Assembly (NCBI GenBank): GCA_963803575.1
Contig: CAWDMW010000002.1
Coordinates: 310,001 to 374,000 of the forward strand
Reading direction: 5' to 3'
DNA: 64,000 nt
Source of the DNA: CAWDMW01 sp963803575
GTDB taxonomy: Bacteria > Pseudomonadota > Alphaproteobacteria > Rickettsiales > UBA998
The position numbers were made by a program, and so were the translations under genes. Positions 1-8,893 of this stretch are shown here, piece by piece. Every line of letters begins with the position of its first letter. Position 1 is the stretch's first letter. The notes under the pieces are model-generated. The model made no database searches and was not told the origin of the DNA. It saw only the letters and a list, made by a program, of their open reading frames with translations.

Positions 1-398
1 GTAACAAGCCCAAGTGAAGGCGGGCAGTCTATAATAACATAATCATATTCAATTGACGCACGTATTGTTTCTTTCAGCCGACTTTCGCGAGCCACTTGAT
101 TAACTAACTCTATTTCAGCGGCAGAAAGATCTATGTTGGACGGAACAATTGACAAGTTAGGGATAATGGTTTGCACCGTAGCTTCTTCAATAGATGCTGA
201 GCCAATCAGTAAATGATACGATGATGTATGTCGTTTAGCATGTCCAATACCTAGTCCGGTACTAGCGTTACCTTGTGGATCCAGATCAATAACAAGGGTT
301 TTTTGACCAATGGCAGCTAACGCAGTAGCCAAATTCACGGCTGTAGTCGTCTTTCCAACACCTCCTTTTTGATTCACTATTGAAATAATACGTGTCAT
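1..398 (-). CDS. parA: Chromosome partitioning ATPase ParA (C-terminus cut by window edge)
   Basis: Translating the minus strand from the ATG at 398 gives a ParA/Soj-type Walker ATPase. It begins MTRIISIVNQKGGVGKTT, the deviant Walker A motif KGGVGKTT with its signature lysine, and continues with LVIDLDPQGNAS (Walker A') and VIIDCPPSLG (Walker B). About 132 residues are present; the rest, and presumably parB, lie left of base 1. ParA binds DNA non-specifically and moves ParB-parS complexes during origin segregation. Its ATG overlaps the rsmG stop as ATGA (395-398), so it is the distal gene of an mnmG-rsmG-parA unit. Four parS sites lie 1 to 3 kb upstream. Confidence 0.95.
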   Translation of the reverse strand, partial: MTRIISIVNQKGGVGKTTTAVNLATALAAIGQKTLVIDLDPQGNASTGLGIGHAKRHTSSYHLLIGSASIEEATVQTIIPNLSIVPSNIDLSAAEIELVNQVARESRLKETIRASIEYDYVIIDCPPSLGLV

Positions 399-1021
399 AA
401 AGCCCTACTAACATTTCTAATTTCTAAAACATACGCCTCTGAAGAGGTTATGCTTGAATGAAGATCATACTCAAACTGATAATCAGATGCAACGGATATT
501 TCATCTATAACCGTACTTCCTTTTAGAAAAAAAGCCTTAGCCGTTTTTTTCATATGAAGCACTGACAAATCAAGCAACGTTGGTAGTGCAGCACAAGCTC
601 TAGCGGTAATAATATCTGCATTTTGAGCAGATAATTTCTCAATTCGCTGATTCAAAACAGTTGCATTTGAAAGATCCAGCATACGAATACATTCAGACAG
701 AAAAATGGATTTACGCTTATCAGATTCAGTCATTATGACTGTTATATTAGGTATACATATGGCGATAATAATTGCAGGGAATCCGCCACCTGAGCCTAGA
801 TCTAGCAATATTTTGGCATTCTCTACACCGGAAATGTATCTAATCAGTTGATATGAATCTTCAAAATGCCTTGACCATATGTCATTCATATCATTATTAG
901 ATACCAGATTTATACGCTGATTCCACTTCCTGATTAACTGATGATATCTGGTAAGCTTGGCAAAGGGTGAACTCGATATATTCTTACAGAATAACTCAGA
1001 ATTTTTACTATCAAGTGGCAT
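395..1021 (-). CDS. rsmG: 16S rRNA (guanine-N7) methyltransferase RsmG (GidB)
   Basis: The 208-residue product matches RsmG in length and layout. It has a short helical N-terminus, then the SAM-binding motif I LLDLGSGGGFPAI (around residues 67-79) and the downstream ITARACAALPTLLDL segment typical of the family. RsmG methylates G527 of 16S rRNA (E. coli numbering) using S-adenosylmethionine. The start overlaps the end of mnmG by 11 bases and the stop overlaps the parA start (ATGA), so the three genes are probably co-transcribed and translationally coupled. The mnmG-rsmG-parA-parB order is widespread near bacterial origins. Confidence 0.95.
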   Translation of the reverse strand: MPLDSKNSELFCKNISSSPFAKLTRYHQLIRKWNQRINLVSNNDMNDIWSRHFEDSYQLIRYISGVENAKILLDLGSGGGFPAIIIAICIPNITVIMTESDKRKSIFLSECIRMLDLSNATVLNQRIEKLSAQNADIITARACAALPTLLDLSVLHMKKTAKAFFLKGSTVIDEISVASDYQFEYDLHSSITSSEAYVLEIRNVSRAL

Positions 1022-2852
1022 GTTTTTTCACATAAGATATTAGGGCAACAATGGCAGAAGGGGTTACCCCAGGTATTTTGGAAGCAATTGCTATATTAGG
1101 CGGCCTATGTTGAAGCATCTTTTCTTTCATTTCATTAGAAAGCCCATTGATAGATGAATAATCAATGGATACAGGCAATGACATTTCGAATTCCTTATCG
1201 TATAAAGCAATATTTTTAGACTGCTTATCCAAATGCCCATAATATATAGATTCTATGAGAACATGCTGATAAGCACGGCCTGAGAAGCCATATATACTTG
1301 GACAAATAGACTTTAGAACATCAATATCTATGTTAGGGAAGGAAAGCAATTCAAATAAATTTCTTTTTTTGCCGTCTTTTTTTATAGCAACATTAAATTT
1401 TTCTAGTTCATTTGGTGTAAATACTGTTTCTTTCATAAGATTAAAAAGCTGCTGAACTTCGTTAGATTGTTTCACGTGAAACAATTTTCTTTCATCAGAA
1501 ACACACCCCAACTTAATTCCTAAATCAGTAAGCCTCAAATCCGCGTTATCTGATCTTATATGAAGTCTGTATTCAGATCTAGACGTAAACATTCTATATG
1601 GCTCGGTAACTCCTTGAGTCACCAAATCATCAATCATCACACCTATCAATGATTGGGAACGAGGGAAGATAGCAGGCTTTTTATTGCAAGCTTTTAATAC
1701 CGCATTAATGCCAGCCACGATACCTTGGCCGGCTGCCTCCTCATAACCAGTTGTGCCGTTTATTTGTCCAGCTAAAAACAATCCTGGTATTTTATAGAGC
1801 TCCAAGCCATACGACAGTTCGGTAGGATCAACATGATCATACTCTATCGCGTATCCGTATTGAGATATTTTAGCATCCTCTAATCCAGCAATAGAATGAA
1901 CCAGCTGTTCTTGAACTTTTTTAGGTAGTGAAGTTGATATGCCATTAGGATATATCAAATTACTGTCTAGGCCTTCTGGCTCTAGAAAAACTTGATGTGT
2001 ATCTTTATCTGCAAACCTAACTATTTTATCTTCAATAGAAGGACAGTATCGCGGCCCTTTGCTTCCTATCTGACCGGAATATAACGGTGAATGATGAATA
2101 TTATTCTGAATAATTTGTTTTGTGTGCACAGAAGTTCGCGTAATATAACAATTAAGCTGTGGCACATCTATGGAATTTGTCATATAGGATAAAGGCTTCA
2201 TGTCCTCATCACCTAGCTGAATAGTACATTTATTCCAATTGACAGTATCCTTACAAATACGGGGGGGCGTACCTGTTTTAAGCCTGCCTAAGCGCACATT
2301 ATGCGAATCAAGCATTTTTGATAGCTTATTACAAGCTTGCTCTCCATAACGTCCAGCAGATTTCCTGTCCTTACCCATATGCGTTAAGCCATTCAAAAAG
2401 GTGCCAGATGTCAGCACAATGCTTTTAGATTTATATTGCTCATGCTCACCAATAATTTGAAAGCTGCTATTAGACGTAACTTTTATATCTTGAATAGTAT
2501 CTTGGCATATATTTAAGTTCTGCTGGGCAGACACTATTGACTGAACAGCTTGCTTATATAACCTCCTATCAGCTTGTACGCGGGGACCGTGGACTGCTGG
2601 CCCCTTACTTTGGTTCAGAACCTTATAATGAATGCCTGCTTTATCCGCGGCTTTAGCCATAACCCCATCTAATGCATCAATTTCTCTAACAAGAGTTCCT
2701 TTTCCGACACCGCCAATCGCAGGATTGCAAGACATAACACCAATGTTATTATAATGCATAGTCACTAGCGCCACAGAAGCGCCCATTCTTGCCGCAACAC
2801 ATGCGGCTTCAATACCAGCATGGCCACCGCCTATAACTAAAACATCATACAT
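1011..2852 (-). CDS. mnmG: tRNA uridine 5-carboxymethylaminomethyl modification enzyme MnmG (GidA)
   Basis: This 613-residue FAD enzyme works with MnmE to install the 5-(carboxymethyl)aminomethyl group on the wobble uridine of certain tRNAs. The FAD dinucleotide motif VIGGGHAGIEA is at residues 6-16. The family blocks SCNPAIGGVGKG, GTFLNGL, GRLKTGTPPR and AGQINGTTGYEEAAGQG are all present, and the C-terminal helical domain ends near IPGVTPSAI. Length is near the usual ~620-630. A perfect parS palindrome at 1468-1483 sits inside the reading frame and is read as KLFHVKQ, a different frame from the parS copies in mnmE. It is followed by rsmG with an 11-base overlap. Confidence 0.96.
   Translation of the reverse strand: MYDVLVIGGGHAGIEAACVAARMGASVALVTMHYNNIGVMSCNPAIGGVGKGTLVREIDALDGVMAKAADKAGIHYKVLNQSKGPAVHGPRVQADRRLYKQAVQSIVSAQQNLNICQDTIQDIKVTSNSSFQIIGEHEQYKSKSIVLTSGTFLNGLTHMGKDRKSAGRYGEQACNKLSKMLDSHNVRLGRLKTGTPPRICKDTVNWNKCTIQLGDEDMKPLSYMTNSIDVPQLNCYITRTSVHTKQIIQNNIHHSPLYSGQIGSKGPRYCPSIEDKIVRFADKDTHQVFLEPEGLDSNLIYPNGISTSLPKKVQEQLVHSIAGLEDAKISQYGYAIEYDHVDPTELSYGLELYKIPGLFLAGQINGTTGYEEAAGQGIVAGINAVLKACNKKPAIFPRSQSLIGVMIDDLVTQGVTEPYRMFTSRSEYRLHIRSDNADLRLTDLGIKLGCVSDERKLFHVKQSNEVQQLFNLMKETVFTPNELEKFNVAIKKDGKKRNLFELLSFPNIDIDVLKSICPSIYGFSGRAYQHVLIESIYYGHLDKQSKNIALYDKEFEMSLPVSIDYSSINGLSNEMKEKMLQHRPPNIAIASKIPGVTPSAIVALISYVKKHAT
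1468..1483. promoter_or_regulatory. parS site 1 (inside mnmG)
   Basis: TGTTTCACGTGAAACA is a perfect 16-base palindrome identical to the classical chromosomal parS (ParB-binding) consensus. Flanking bases extend the symmetry to 20 (1466-1485). It lies within mnmG, about 1.1 kb from the parA start. ParB would load here and spread. Confidence 0.93.
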
Positions 2853-2903
2853 TAGAATACCTTACATATACAGTTATAAAGCTAAGTTATACCATAAGCG
2901 ATA

Positions 2904-4232
2904 TTACTTGCCAATACAAAATGAAGCAAAAAGCTCATCTAAAACCTGCTCAATATCTATCTTTCCTATAATATATTCTATGGAATTTGCGGCATAGATC
3001 AAATTTTGTGCCTTTAACACAAGATCATTTTCTTCGAGACTTGCATAAAGATGATCTTGAGCTGACTCCAAATAAAACACATGCCTTTGGCGTGTAGCAG
3101 AAGCAGGCCTAGTGACATTATAAGAAAATTTCTTACTTAGTGTTTGCAAAATTGTTTCACGTGAAACAATCTCATTGGCTGATATAAAAATTGTTTCACG
3201 TGAAACAATTTGATCTAGGTTATCAGTCTTCTCTATGGTGTCAATTTTATTCATAATACAAATTGTTTCACGTGAAACAATTCGTTGCATTTGCTCGGCC
3301 TGAGGTGCCAGGTCTTGAGAAACATCTATAATGTAGAGAACTAAATCGCTTTGTGAGGCAATTTCGTTTGCTATATAGATACCTTCAGATTCAATAGTAT
3401 CTTCTGTATCACGAAGTCCAGCCGTGTCAAAAAAGCGATAAGGTAGGCCGCCAATATCTATATAAAGCTCGATAGCATCTCGTGTTGTACCTGCTATAGG
3501 TGAGGTAATGGCTATCTTTCTTTCTGCCAGTGTATTTATCAATGTTGACTTTCCAGCATTTGGTGCACCCATTATTGCTATCTGAACGCCCTGACGTATA
3601 TGTTTACCTCTTTCTGCCGTTGACAAAACTAACCCAAGATTTACAATACATTTTGAAATTTTATGATTAATATCTTCATTTAATGAGTCAGGCAGATCAT
3701 CATCAGGGAAGTCTAAGAATGCTTCACAGTATGATCTAGCTTCTATGAGGGAACTATATAACTCTTGATATTCATTAGTCATATCACCATTAAGTTGATG
3801 CAGCGCTTGATTTGATTGTTGAAATGTTTCTGCATCTATAAGATCCGCTATTCCTTCGGCTTGCAGAAGATCTAACTTATTATGCTCTACGGCTTGGCGA
3901 GTAAATTCACCTGCCAATGCGTATCGAAAAGAGCTATGCTGAGATAGCAGCTCTGTTATCATTTGAATAACAGCTTTACTACCATGACAATGTAATTCTA
4001 TGACATCTGTTCCTGTAAAGCTATAAGGGGCAGGAAAGTATAGTAATAGAATATTATCAATAACATCTAATGTATGTGTATGTTTCAGCGCAACGTAATG
4101 AGCATATCGTGGTTTCGGCTTAAGAGATATATGAAATACTGATAAAGCATCTAATGCATTTTCACCGGAAATACGGATGACTGCAACGCCGGATTTTCCT
4201 GGTGGAGTAGCTAAAGCAAAGATAGTGGACAT
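2904..4232 (-). CDS. mnmE: tRNA modification GTPase MnmE (TrmE)
   Basis: The 442-residue GTPase is the partner of MnmG in wobble-uridine modification. The N-terminal tetrahydrofolate-binding domain (about 1-118) is followed by a helical domain interrupted by the G domain: G1 GAPNAGKST at 222-230, G2 TTRD at 249-252, G3 DTAG at 269-272, G4 NKID at 328-331. The protein ends in the conserved CIGK motif that carries the catalytic cysteine. The G domain holds the heptapeptide IVSRETI three times (318-324, 342-348, 355-361), each encoded by a perfect parS palindrome in the same frame, around G4 and the G5 SA motif. All core motifs are intact, so the enzyme is probably functional. Its start is 52 bases from yejF. 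Confidence 0.95.
   Translation of the reverse strand: MSTIFALATPPGKSGVAVIRISGENALDALSVFHISLKPKPRYAHYVALKHTHTLDVIDNILLLYFPAPYSFTGTDVIELHCHGSKAVIQMITELLSQHSSFRYALAGEFTRQAVEHNKLDLLQAEGIADLIDAETFQQSNQALHQLNGDMTNEYQELYSSLIEARSYCEAFLDFPDDDLPDSLNEDINHKISKCIVNLGLVLSTAERGKHIRQGVQIAIMGAPNAGKSTLINTLAERKIAITSPIAGTTRDAIELYIDIGGLPYRFFDTAGLRDTEDTIESEGIYIANEIASQSDLVLYIIDVSQDLAPQAEQMQRIVSRETICIMNKIDTIEKTDNLDQIVSRETIFISANEIVSRETILQTLSKKFSYNVTRPASATRQRHVFYLESAQDHLYASLEENDLVLKAQNLIYAANSIEYIIGKIDIEQVLDELFASFCIGK
3153..3168. promoter_or_regulatory. parS site 2 (inside mnmE)
   Basis: Perfect TGTTTCACGTGAAACA palindrome, symmetric over 20 bases (3151-3170). It encodes the third IVSRETI heptapeptide of MnmE, just after the G5 SA motif. 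Confidence 0.93.
3192..3207. promoter_or_regulatory. parS site 3 (inside mnmE)
   Basis: Perfect TGTTTCACGTGAAACA palindrome, 39 bases from site 2 centre to centre. It encodes the second IVSRETI heptapeptide of MnmE, directly before the G5 region. Confidence 0.93.
3264..3279. promoter_or_regulatory. parS site 4 (inside mnmE)
   Basis: Perfect TGTTTCACGTGAAACA palindrome, 72 bases from site 3. It encodes the first IVSRETI heptapeptide of MnmE, directly before the G4 NKID motif. With sites 2 and 3 it makes a triple parS cluster within 127 bases. Confidence 0.93.
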
Positions 4233-4284
4233 AGGATAGAATGCTCTTAAAATTTAACAGTATTCTATATAGCAGAACTATAGG

Positions 4285-5865
4285 TTATATGCCAGACGCT
4301 GCTATCAATTCTTTTGTATATGCTTCTTTCGGATCAGAAAATATCATGTCCGCTGTTCCATGTTCTACAATTCTACCATGCTGAAGCACTATGATAGTAT
4401 GGCTGATGCTTCGAATAGCATTCATATCGTGACTAATAAAGATGTAACTTGTTCCAGAATGACGCTGATAGTCTTTCAATAATGCAATTATCTGAACTTG
4501 CAGTGTCATATCTAAGGCCGATGTAGGCTCATCGAATATGATGCATTGCGGATTAAGAATTAATGCTCTGGCGATACTGATGCGTTGGCGTTGCCCACCG
4601 CTAAACTCATGAGGATAACGTGTAGTGATATGCTCGGGAAGCCCTACAGCATTTAATACCTCAAGTAATTTTTCGTTTCTCTGTGCTTTGGTTATAGTTG
4701 GTTCATGTACTTGAATCCCTTCAAGAATGATCTGCTCTATATTCATACGTGGATTCAGGCTTGAGAATGGGTCTTGAAACACGAATTGTAGCTCACGGCG
4801 AATGGGCTTCATTGCCTTAAATGGTAATTCATCAATTTGGCTGTTATTCAGATATATCGCGCCGGATGATGAGATGAGTCGTGCTAACGCTAAACCAAGT
4901 GATGTTTTTCCTGAACCACTTTCTCCGACAATACCTATGGTTTCACCTTGGTGTAAAGATAGTGATAGGGGGTGAACCGTAGGTATGGGAGGTGATTGTT
5001 TTGAAAATAGTTTTTTTGGTTTGGGATAAATAACGGACAGGTCATTGCAAGATAACGATACCGAAGAATTTTCCGGCAAAGTTACAGGTGCTTTAGTATG
5101 TGCAGCGTCTAATAACGCAGTAGTATAAGGATGCGAAGAAGCATTAAAAATATAGTCTGTTGTTCCTTGTTCAACAATATGACCATCTTTCATCACAATG
5201 ATTGTGTCAGCAATTTGCTTTACCAAGTGCAATTCATGAGTGATGAGAATGATAGCCATCTGATATTTCGTCTGCAGCTTTCGCAAGGTAGCAATAATAT
5301 GCGCTTGTGTAGTCACATCTAAGGCCGTGGTAGGCTCGTCTGCAATCAGTATTTTAGGTGAATTTGCCAGAGCCATAGCGATCATGATACGCTGTCTTTC
5401 ACCACCTGATAGTTGATGAGGATAATGTGACAAGCGTGTTTTAAGATGAGACAATTCCACGTCACTTAATAGCTGGTCTATCTTCTCATCTTTTTGTGCT
5501 TTGCTAAGGGTAGGCTGATGAATGTTTAGCGTTTCAGTCAATTGCTTTTGCAAGGTGTGGAGAGGGTTAAGAGCATTCATCGGCTCCTGAAAAATCATGC
5601 TTACCGTATTTCCTCGGATGCTTGATAGTTCACTTTCAGTAGCATGTAATATATCTATACCATCAATAAGTATGTTCCCTTGAGGATACGATACAGTGCG
5701 TTGTAAGCGGAGCAATGCTTGTGCCGTTAGGGACTTTCCTGAGCCACTTTCTCCTACAATTGCCAGTACCTTGCCTTGCTTAAGATCGAAGGATACATTT
5801 TGAACCGTGGGGGCGTTGGCATTAGCAAACTGTATGGAAAGCTGTTGAACTGATAACAATGTCAT
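4285..5865 (-). CDS. yejF: Oligopeptide/microcin-type ABC transporter, double ATPase subunit YejF
   Basis: This 526-residue protein contains two complete ABC ATPase domains in tandem, the hallmark of YejF. The first has Walker A GESGSGKS near residue 38, signature LSGGERQR and Walker B ILIADEPT. The second has Walker A GESGSGKT near 314, signature FSGGQRQR and Walker B IIFDEPTSALD. It powers the inner-membrane YejBE channel for import of peptides. Its start overlaps the yejE stop (ATGA, 5862-5865), so yejB-yejE-yejF form one coupled minus-strand operon. The matching binding protein YejA is not here but at 56229-58016. Confidence 0.94.
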   Translation of the reverse strand: MTLLSVQQLSIQFANANAPTVQNVSFDLKQGKVLAIVGESGSGKSLTAQALLRLQRTVSYPQGNILIDGIDILHATESELSSIRGNTVSMIFQEPMNALNPLHTLQKQLTETLNIHQPTLSKAQKDEKIDQLLSDVELSHLKTRLSHYPHQLSGGERQRIMIAMALANSPKILIADEPTTALDVTTQAHIIATLRKLQTKYQMAIILITHELHLVKQIADTIIVMKDGHIVEQGTTDYIFNASSHPYTTALLDAAHTKAPVTLPENSSVSLSCNDLSVIYPKPKKLFSKQSPPIPTVHPLSLSLHQGETIGIVGESGSGKTSLGLALARLISSSGAIYLNNSQIDELPFKAMKPIRRELQFVFQDPFSSLNPRMNIEQIILEGIQVHEPTITKAQRNEKLLEVLNAVGLPEHITTRYPHEFSGGQRQRISIARALILNPQCIIFDEPTSALDMTLQVQIIALLKDYQRHSGTSYIFISHDMNAIRSISHTIIVLQHGRIVEHGTADMIFSDPKEAYTKELIAASGI

Positions 5866-6890
5866 GAACGGCTAAATATTTTATGAGGGTTGAGGGCATC
5901 TCGTACTGCTTCACCGATGAAGATCATGAGCGTAAGTAACACGGCTAATACCATAAATGCAGTAATACCTAGCCATGGTGCGCTGGGATTATCTTTTCCC
6001 TGAGCCAGTAACTCACCAAGGGAAGGGGAGCCGGCTGGCAAACCAAAACCTAAAAAGTCCAGTGACGTTAAGGTTGTGATGGCGCCATTTAAAATAAAGG
6101 GTAAAAAGGTTAGAGCAGCTACCATGGCGTTGGGTAACACATGGCGGCGCATGATGGTAAGTTCTGATACGCCTAATGCACGAGCTGCACGGACATAGTC
6201 AAAGTTACGGGCGCGTAGAAACTCTGCTCTTACGACAGCGACTAAATCCATCCACGAAAACAATAATAGCAATAATAGCAGCCACCAAAAGGTAGGTTCC
6301 ACAAAGCTGGCTAAGATAATCAGCATATAAAGTATGGGTAGGCCTGACCAGATTTCGATGAATCGTTGGGTGATTAAGTCTGTTAAACCACCAAAATACC
6401 CTTGCATAGCGCCTGCAAAAATTCCGACAATCGAGCTAGCGGTTGTTAAAATGAGTGCGAATATGACGGATAATCTGAAGCCATAGATTAGTCTGGCGAG
6501 TACATCACGGCCCTGGTCATCTACACCAAACCAGTTTTGTGAAGATGGCGGGGCAGGCGCACGAGGTATGTTGTAATTAATGGTGCGATATGAATAGGGG
6601 ATGAGGGGGTTGAGTACCCATCCGTGTTTAGCGATATTGTCTAAAACATAGGGGTCTTGATAATTCGTTTCGGTTTCGAAATAACCCCCAAAAGTAGTTT
6701 CAGCATAAGGAAACAATACCGGAATGTACCACTCATCTTGGTAAGATACAAGAATGGGTTTATCATTGGCAATAAATTCTGCGGGCAGGGTGAAACCAAA
6801 TAATATTAGGAATAGCCATAGTGAGACGTAACCACGTTTATTGGATTTAAACGCATCCAGACGACGACGGGTTAGGGCGCTGATAGTCAT
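5862..6890 (-). CDS. yejE: Peptide ABC transporter permease YejE
   Basis: Inner-membrane permease of the Yej system. From the ATG at 6890 (MTISALTRRRLDAFKSNKRG) it is about 342 residues. It has an N-terminal membrane helix, a periplasmic loop with the family-typical NWFGVDDQGRDVLARL and further helices. The permease EAA-like loop is VRAARALGVSELTIMRRHVLPNA. I prefer this start over an ATG 39 bases upstream because it begins just two bases after the yejB stop codon and matches YejE N-termini, which open with a cytosolic basic stretch. The stop overlaps the yejF start. Confidence 0.93.
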   Translation of the reverse strand: MTISALTRRRLDAFKSNKRGYVSLWLFLILFGFTLPAEFIANDKPILVSYQDEWYIPVLFPYAETTFGGYFETETNYQDPYVLDNIAKHGWVLNPLIPYSYRTINYNIPRAPAPPSSQNWFGVDDQGRDVLARLIYGFRLSVIFALILTTASSIVGIFAGAMQGYFGGLTDLITQRFIEIWSGLPILYMLIILASFVEPTFWWLLLLLLLFSWMDLVAVVRAEFLRARNFDYVRAARALGVSELTIMRRHVLPNAMVAALTFLPFILNGAITTLTSLDFLGFGLPAGSPSLGELLAQGKDNPSAPWLGITAFMVLAVLLTLMIFIGEAVRDALNPHKIFSRS

Positions 6891-6891
6891 C

Positions 6892-8004
6892 TCATACAGC
6901 TCTACGTTCAAAGTCAATGCGTGGGTCAACCAGCATATAGGTAATATCTCCGATGATAGACATGATTAAACCAAATAGCGTGAAAATAAACAATGTGCCA
7001 AATACAACTGGGTAGTCGCGGTTGATGGCAGATTCAAAGCCTAGCAACCCTAAGCCATCTAGTGAGAAAATCACTTCAATCAGCAAGGAACCCGTGAATA
7101 ATACTTTGAGCAGGGCTTGGGGAAAGCCTGCAATGACGATAAGCATCGCGTTTCTGAACACGTGACGATACAACACCTGACGCTGCTGCAATCCTTTTGC
7201 GCGTGCCGTTATCACATATTGTTTGCCAATTTCATCCAAGAAAGAATTGCGCGTCAACATGGTGAGTCCGGCAAATGCACTGACCACCATAGCGGTGACG
7301 GGCAGTGTCATATGCCATGCATAGTCTTTGATTTGCCCCCACAGGCTAAGCTCATCAAAGTTTTCTGAAGTGATGCCACGTAGTGGGAACCATTGGACAT
7401 ATTCACCACCAGCAAACAAAATAATCAGTAAGATTGCAAAGAGGAAGCTAGGGATTGCATACCCTATCAGGATGATCCAACTTGTGACGATGTCAAAACG
7501 TGAGCCATCACGCATGGCTTTACTAATGCCTAACGGGATGGAGATAAGGTACATGATGAGGGTTGTCCATAAGCCTAGCGAGATAGAGACGGGGAGTTTT
7601 TCTAAAATCAGGTCAATCACCTGTTCGTTGCGGAAGAAACTTTCACCAAAATCCAGCGTTAGGTAGCTGCCAAGCATTTGGATAAATCGTTCGTAGGGCG
7701 GTTTGTCGAAGCCGTATAGTTGCTCTATTTCTGCAATAAGAGCGGGGTCTAGCCCGCGTGCTGAACGACTGACGTCACTGGCTGAAGCAAAACTATTCGC
7801 CGATTGCATGGCACCGCCTGCATCACCTGCACCACTACCGGTGAACGAGGATGTGGCATCGCTGCCATCTGTGCTGGTGAGCTGATAAATCAGGCGATCA
7901 ACAGGCCCGCCGGGGGCTGCCTGAATGATGGCGAAGTTCAGCAGCATAATGCCGAACAAGGTCGGGATAATCAGCAAAAAGCGTTTAAGGAGATAGCGAG
8001 CCAT
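6892..8004 (-). CDS. yejB: Peptide ABC transporter permease YejB
   Basis: First gene of the yejBEF operon, about 370 residues from the ATG at 8004 (MARYLLKRFLLIIPTLFGIM, a typical YejB/DppB N-terminal helix). It has the periplasmic segment LIAEIEQLYGFDKPPYERF, several membrane helices and the permease loop YVITARAKGLQQRQVLYRHVFRNA. Residues about 50-90 hold a Ser/Gly/Ala-rich linker longer than in E. coli YejB. An upstream ATG at 8019 would add five residues. It ends two bases before yejE. Confidence 0.93.
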   Translation of the reverse strand: MARYLLKRFLLIIPTLFGIMLLNFAIIQAAPGGPVDRLIYQLTSTDGSDATSSFTGSGAGDAGGAMQSANSFASASDVSRSARGLDPALIAEIEQLYGFDKPPYERFIQMLGSYLTLDFGESFFRNEQVIDLILEKLPVSISLGLWTTLIMYLISIPLGISKAMRDGSRFDIVTSWIILIGYAIPSFLFAILLIILFAGGEYVQWFPLRGITSENFDELSLWGQIKDYAWHMTLPVTAMVVSAFAGLTMLTRNSFLDEIGKQYVITARAKGLQQRQVLYRHVFRNAMLIVIAGFPQALLKVLFTGSLLIEVIFSLDGLGLLGFESAINRDYPVVFGTLFIFTLFGLIMSIIGDITYMLVDPRIDFERRAV

Positions 8005-8118
8005 AATCCTTACCCACATAACACGCTTTTTAGTATGAATATAGTTTTTCTTGCAGACTTATGGTGTTGTACGAAGTTTTACTTGACTATTGTCATAGAA
8101 ACCACGGGTAAATAACGA

Positions 8119-8799
8119 CTAACGAGTCTTTTCTGCTTCCGGTGTTTCTTTAGTTGATGGAGTTTGGGCAGGGGGTGTTTTGTCTGGTGTCGCATCATCT
8201 GTAACGACTTGGTAATGGCCGGACTTTACGCCTTCCATGAAACCTTCAAACGTTAGTGCGTTGTAAGCTTCAGGTGTTAGCTCACGACCATATTTATTAA
8301 GAATTTTTCCGTTACTGCCTATGTCAAATGAAAGACCGTCTTTTCCTTGCTTGCGTACTGTCATGCTGCGAGGGTCACTTTCTGGCTGGGTTTCTTTCTC
8401 TTCTGGTGCTGTGTAACTGGCATTTTCTAGAACCGGTTTAACATCACGATTGCTGGATACTTTACGCTCTTTCGGTTTAGGCGTAGGGGCTGTGATGGAT
8501 GGATCTTTTGTTTCATCGTTCTTTTTGTCACCCATACCGAACATATTTTTGACACCATCGATCAGGCCGCCAAACATCTCGCCTATATTTTTACCCTGGA
8601 AAAGCGACACAATCCCAAATATGGCCAGTCCACCCATAATAAGTGAACCTAAGCCGCCAAATAATGAGCTAAAGAACCCACCGCCCTGCTGTTGCGGCTG
8701 CTGTGGTGGGGGCGCAGGTGCGGGTTGCGGTGCTGCAGCCTGACGCGGTGCAGCGCCGGGTTGTTGCGTAAACATTGAGAGTAATTTTTGCCAGTCCAT
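8119..8799 (-). CDS. Hypothetical protein with Pro/Gln-rich linker and one membrane segment
   Basis: I do not recognise a named family. From the ATG at 8799 (MDWQKLLSMFTQQ) the product is 226 residues; an ATG at 8919 would add 40 residues but run into the divergent priA start. An Ala/Pro/Gln-rich stretch (about 14-38) precedes a Gly/Phe-rich hydrophobic segment that probably spans the membrane (GLGSLIMGGLAIFGIVSLF), then an amphipathic piece with KNIGEMFGGLIDGVKNMFGMG and a charged, Thr/Pro-rich tail. Divergent from priA, with a spacer of about 95 bases. Confidence 0.65.
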   Translation of the reverse strand: MDWQKLLSMFTQQPGAAPRQAAAPQPAPAPPPQQPQQQGGGFFSSLFGGLGSLIMGGLAIFGIVSLFQGKNIGEMFGGLIDGVKNMFGMGDKKNDETKDPSITAPTPKPKERKVSSNRDVKPVLENASYTAPEEKETQPESDPRSMTVRKQGKDGLSFDIGSNGKILNKYGRELTPEAYNALTFEGFMEGVKSGHYQVVTDDATPDKTPPAQTPSTKETPEAEKTR

Positions 8800-8893
8800 G
8801 GTTCTACTATAGCGTGTTGATATGACGGTTCCATGACGACAACACAAAAAATGATGGGTTTTTTGGGATGAGCTGGTTAGCATAGTAGGTATC

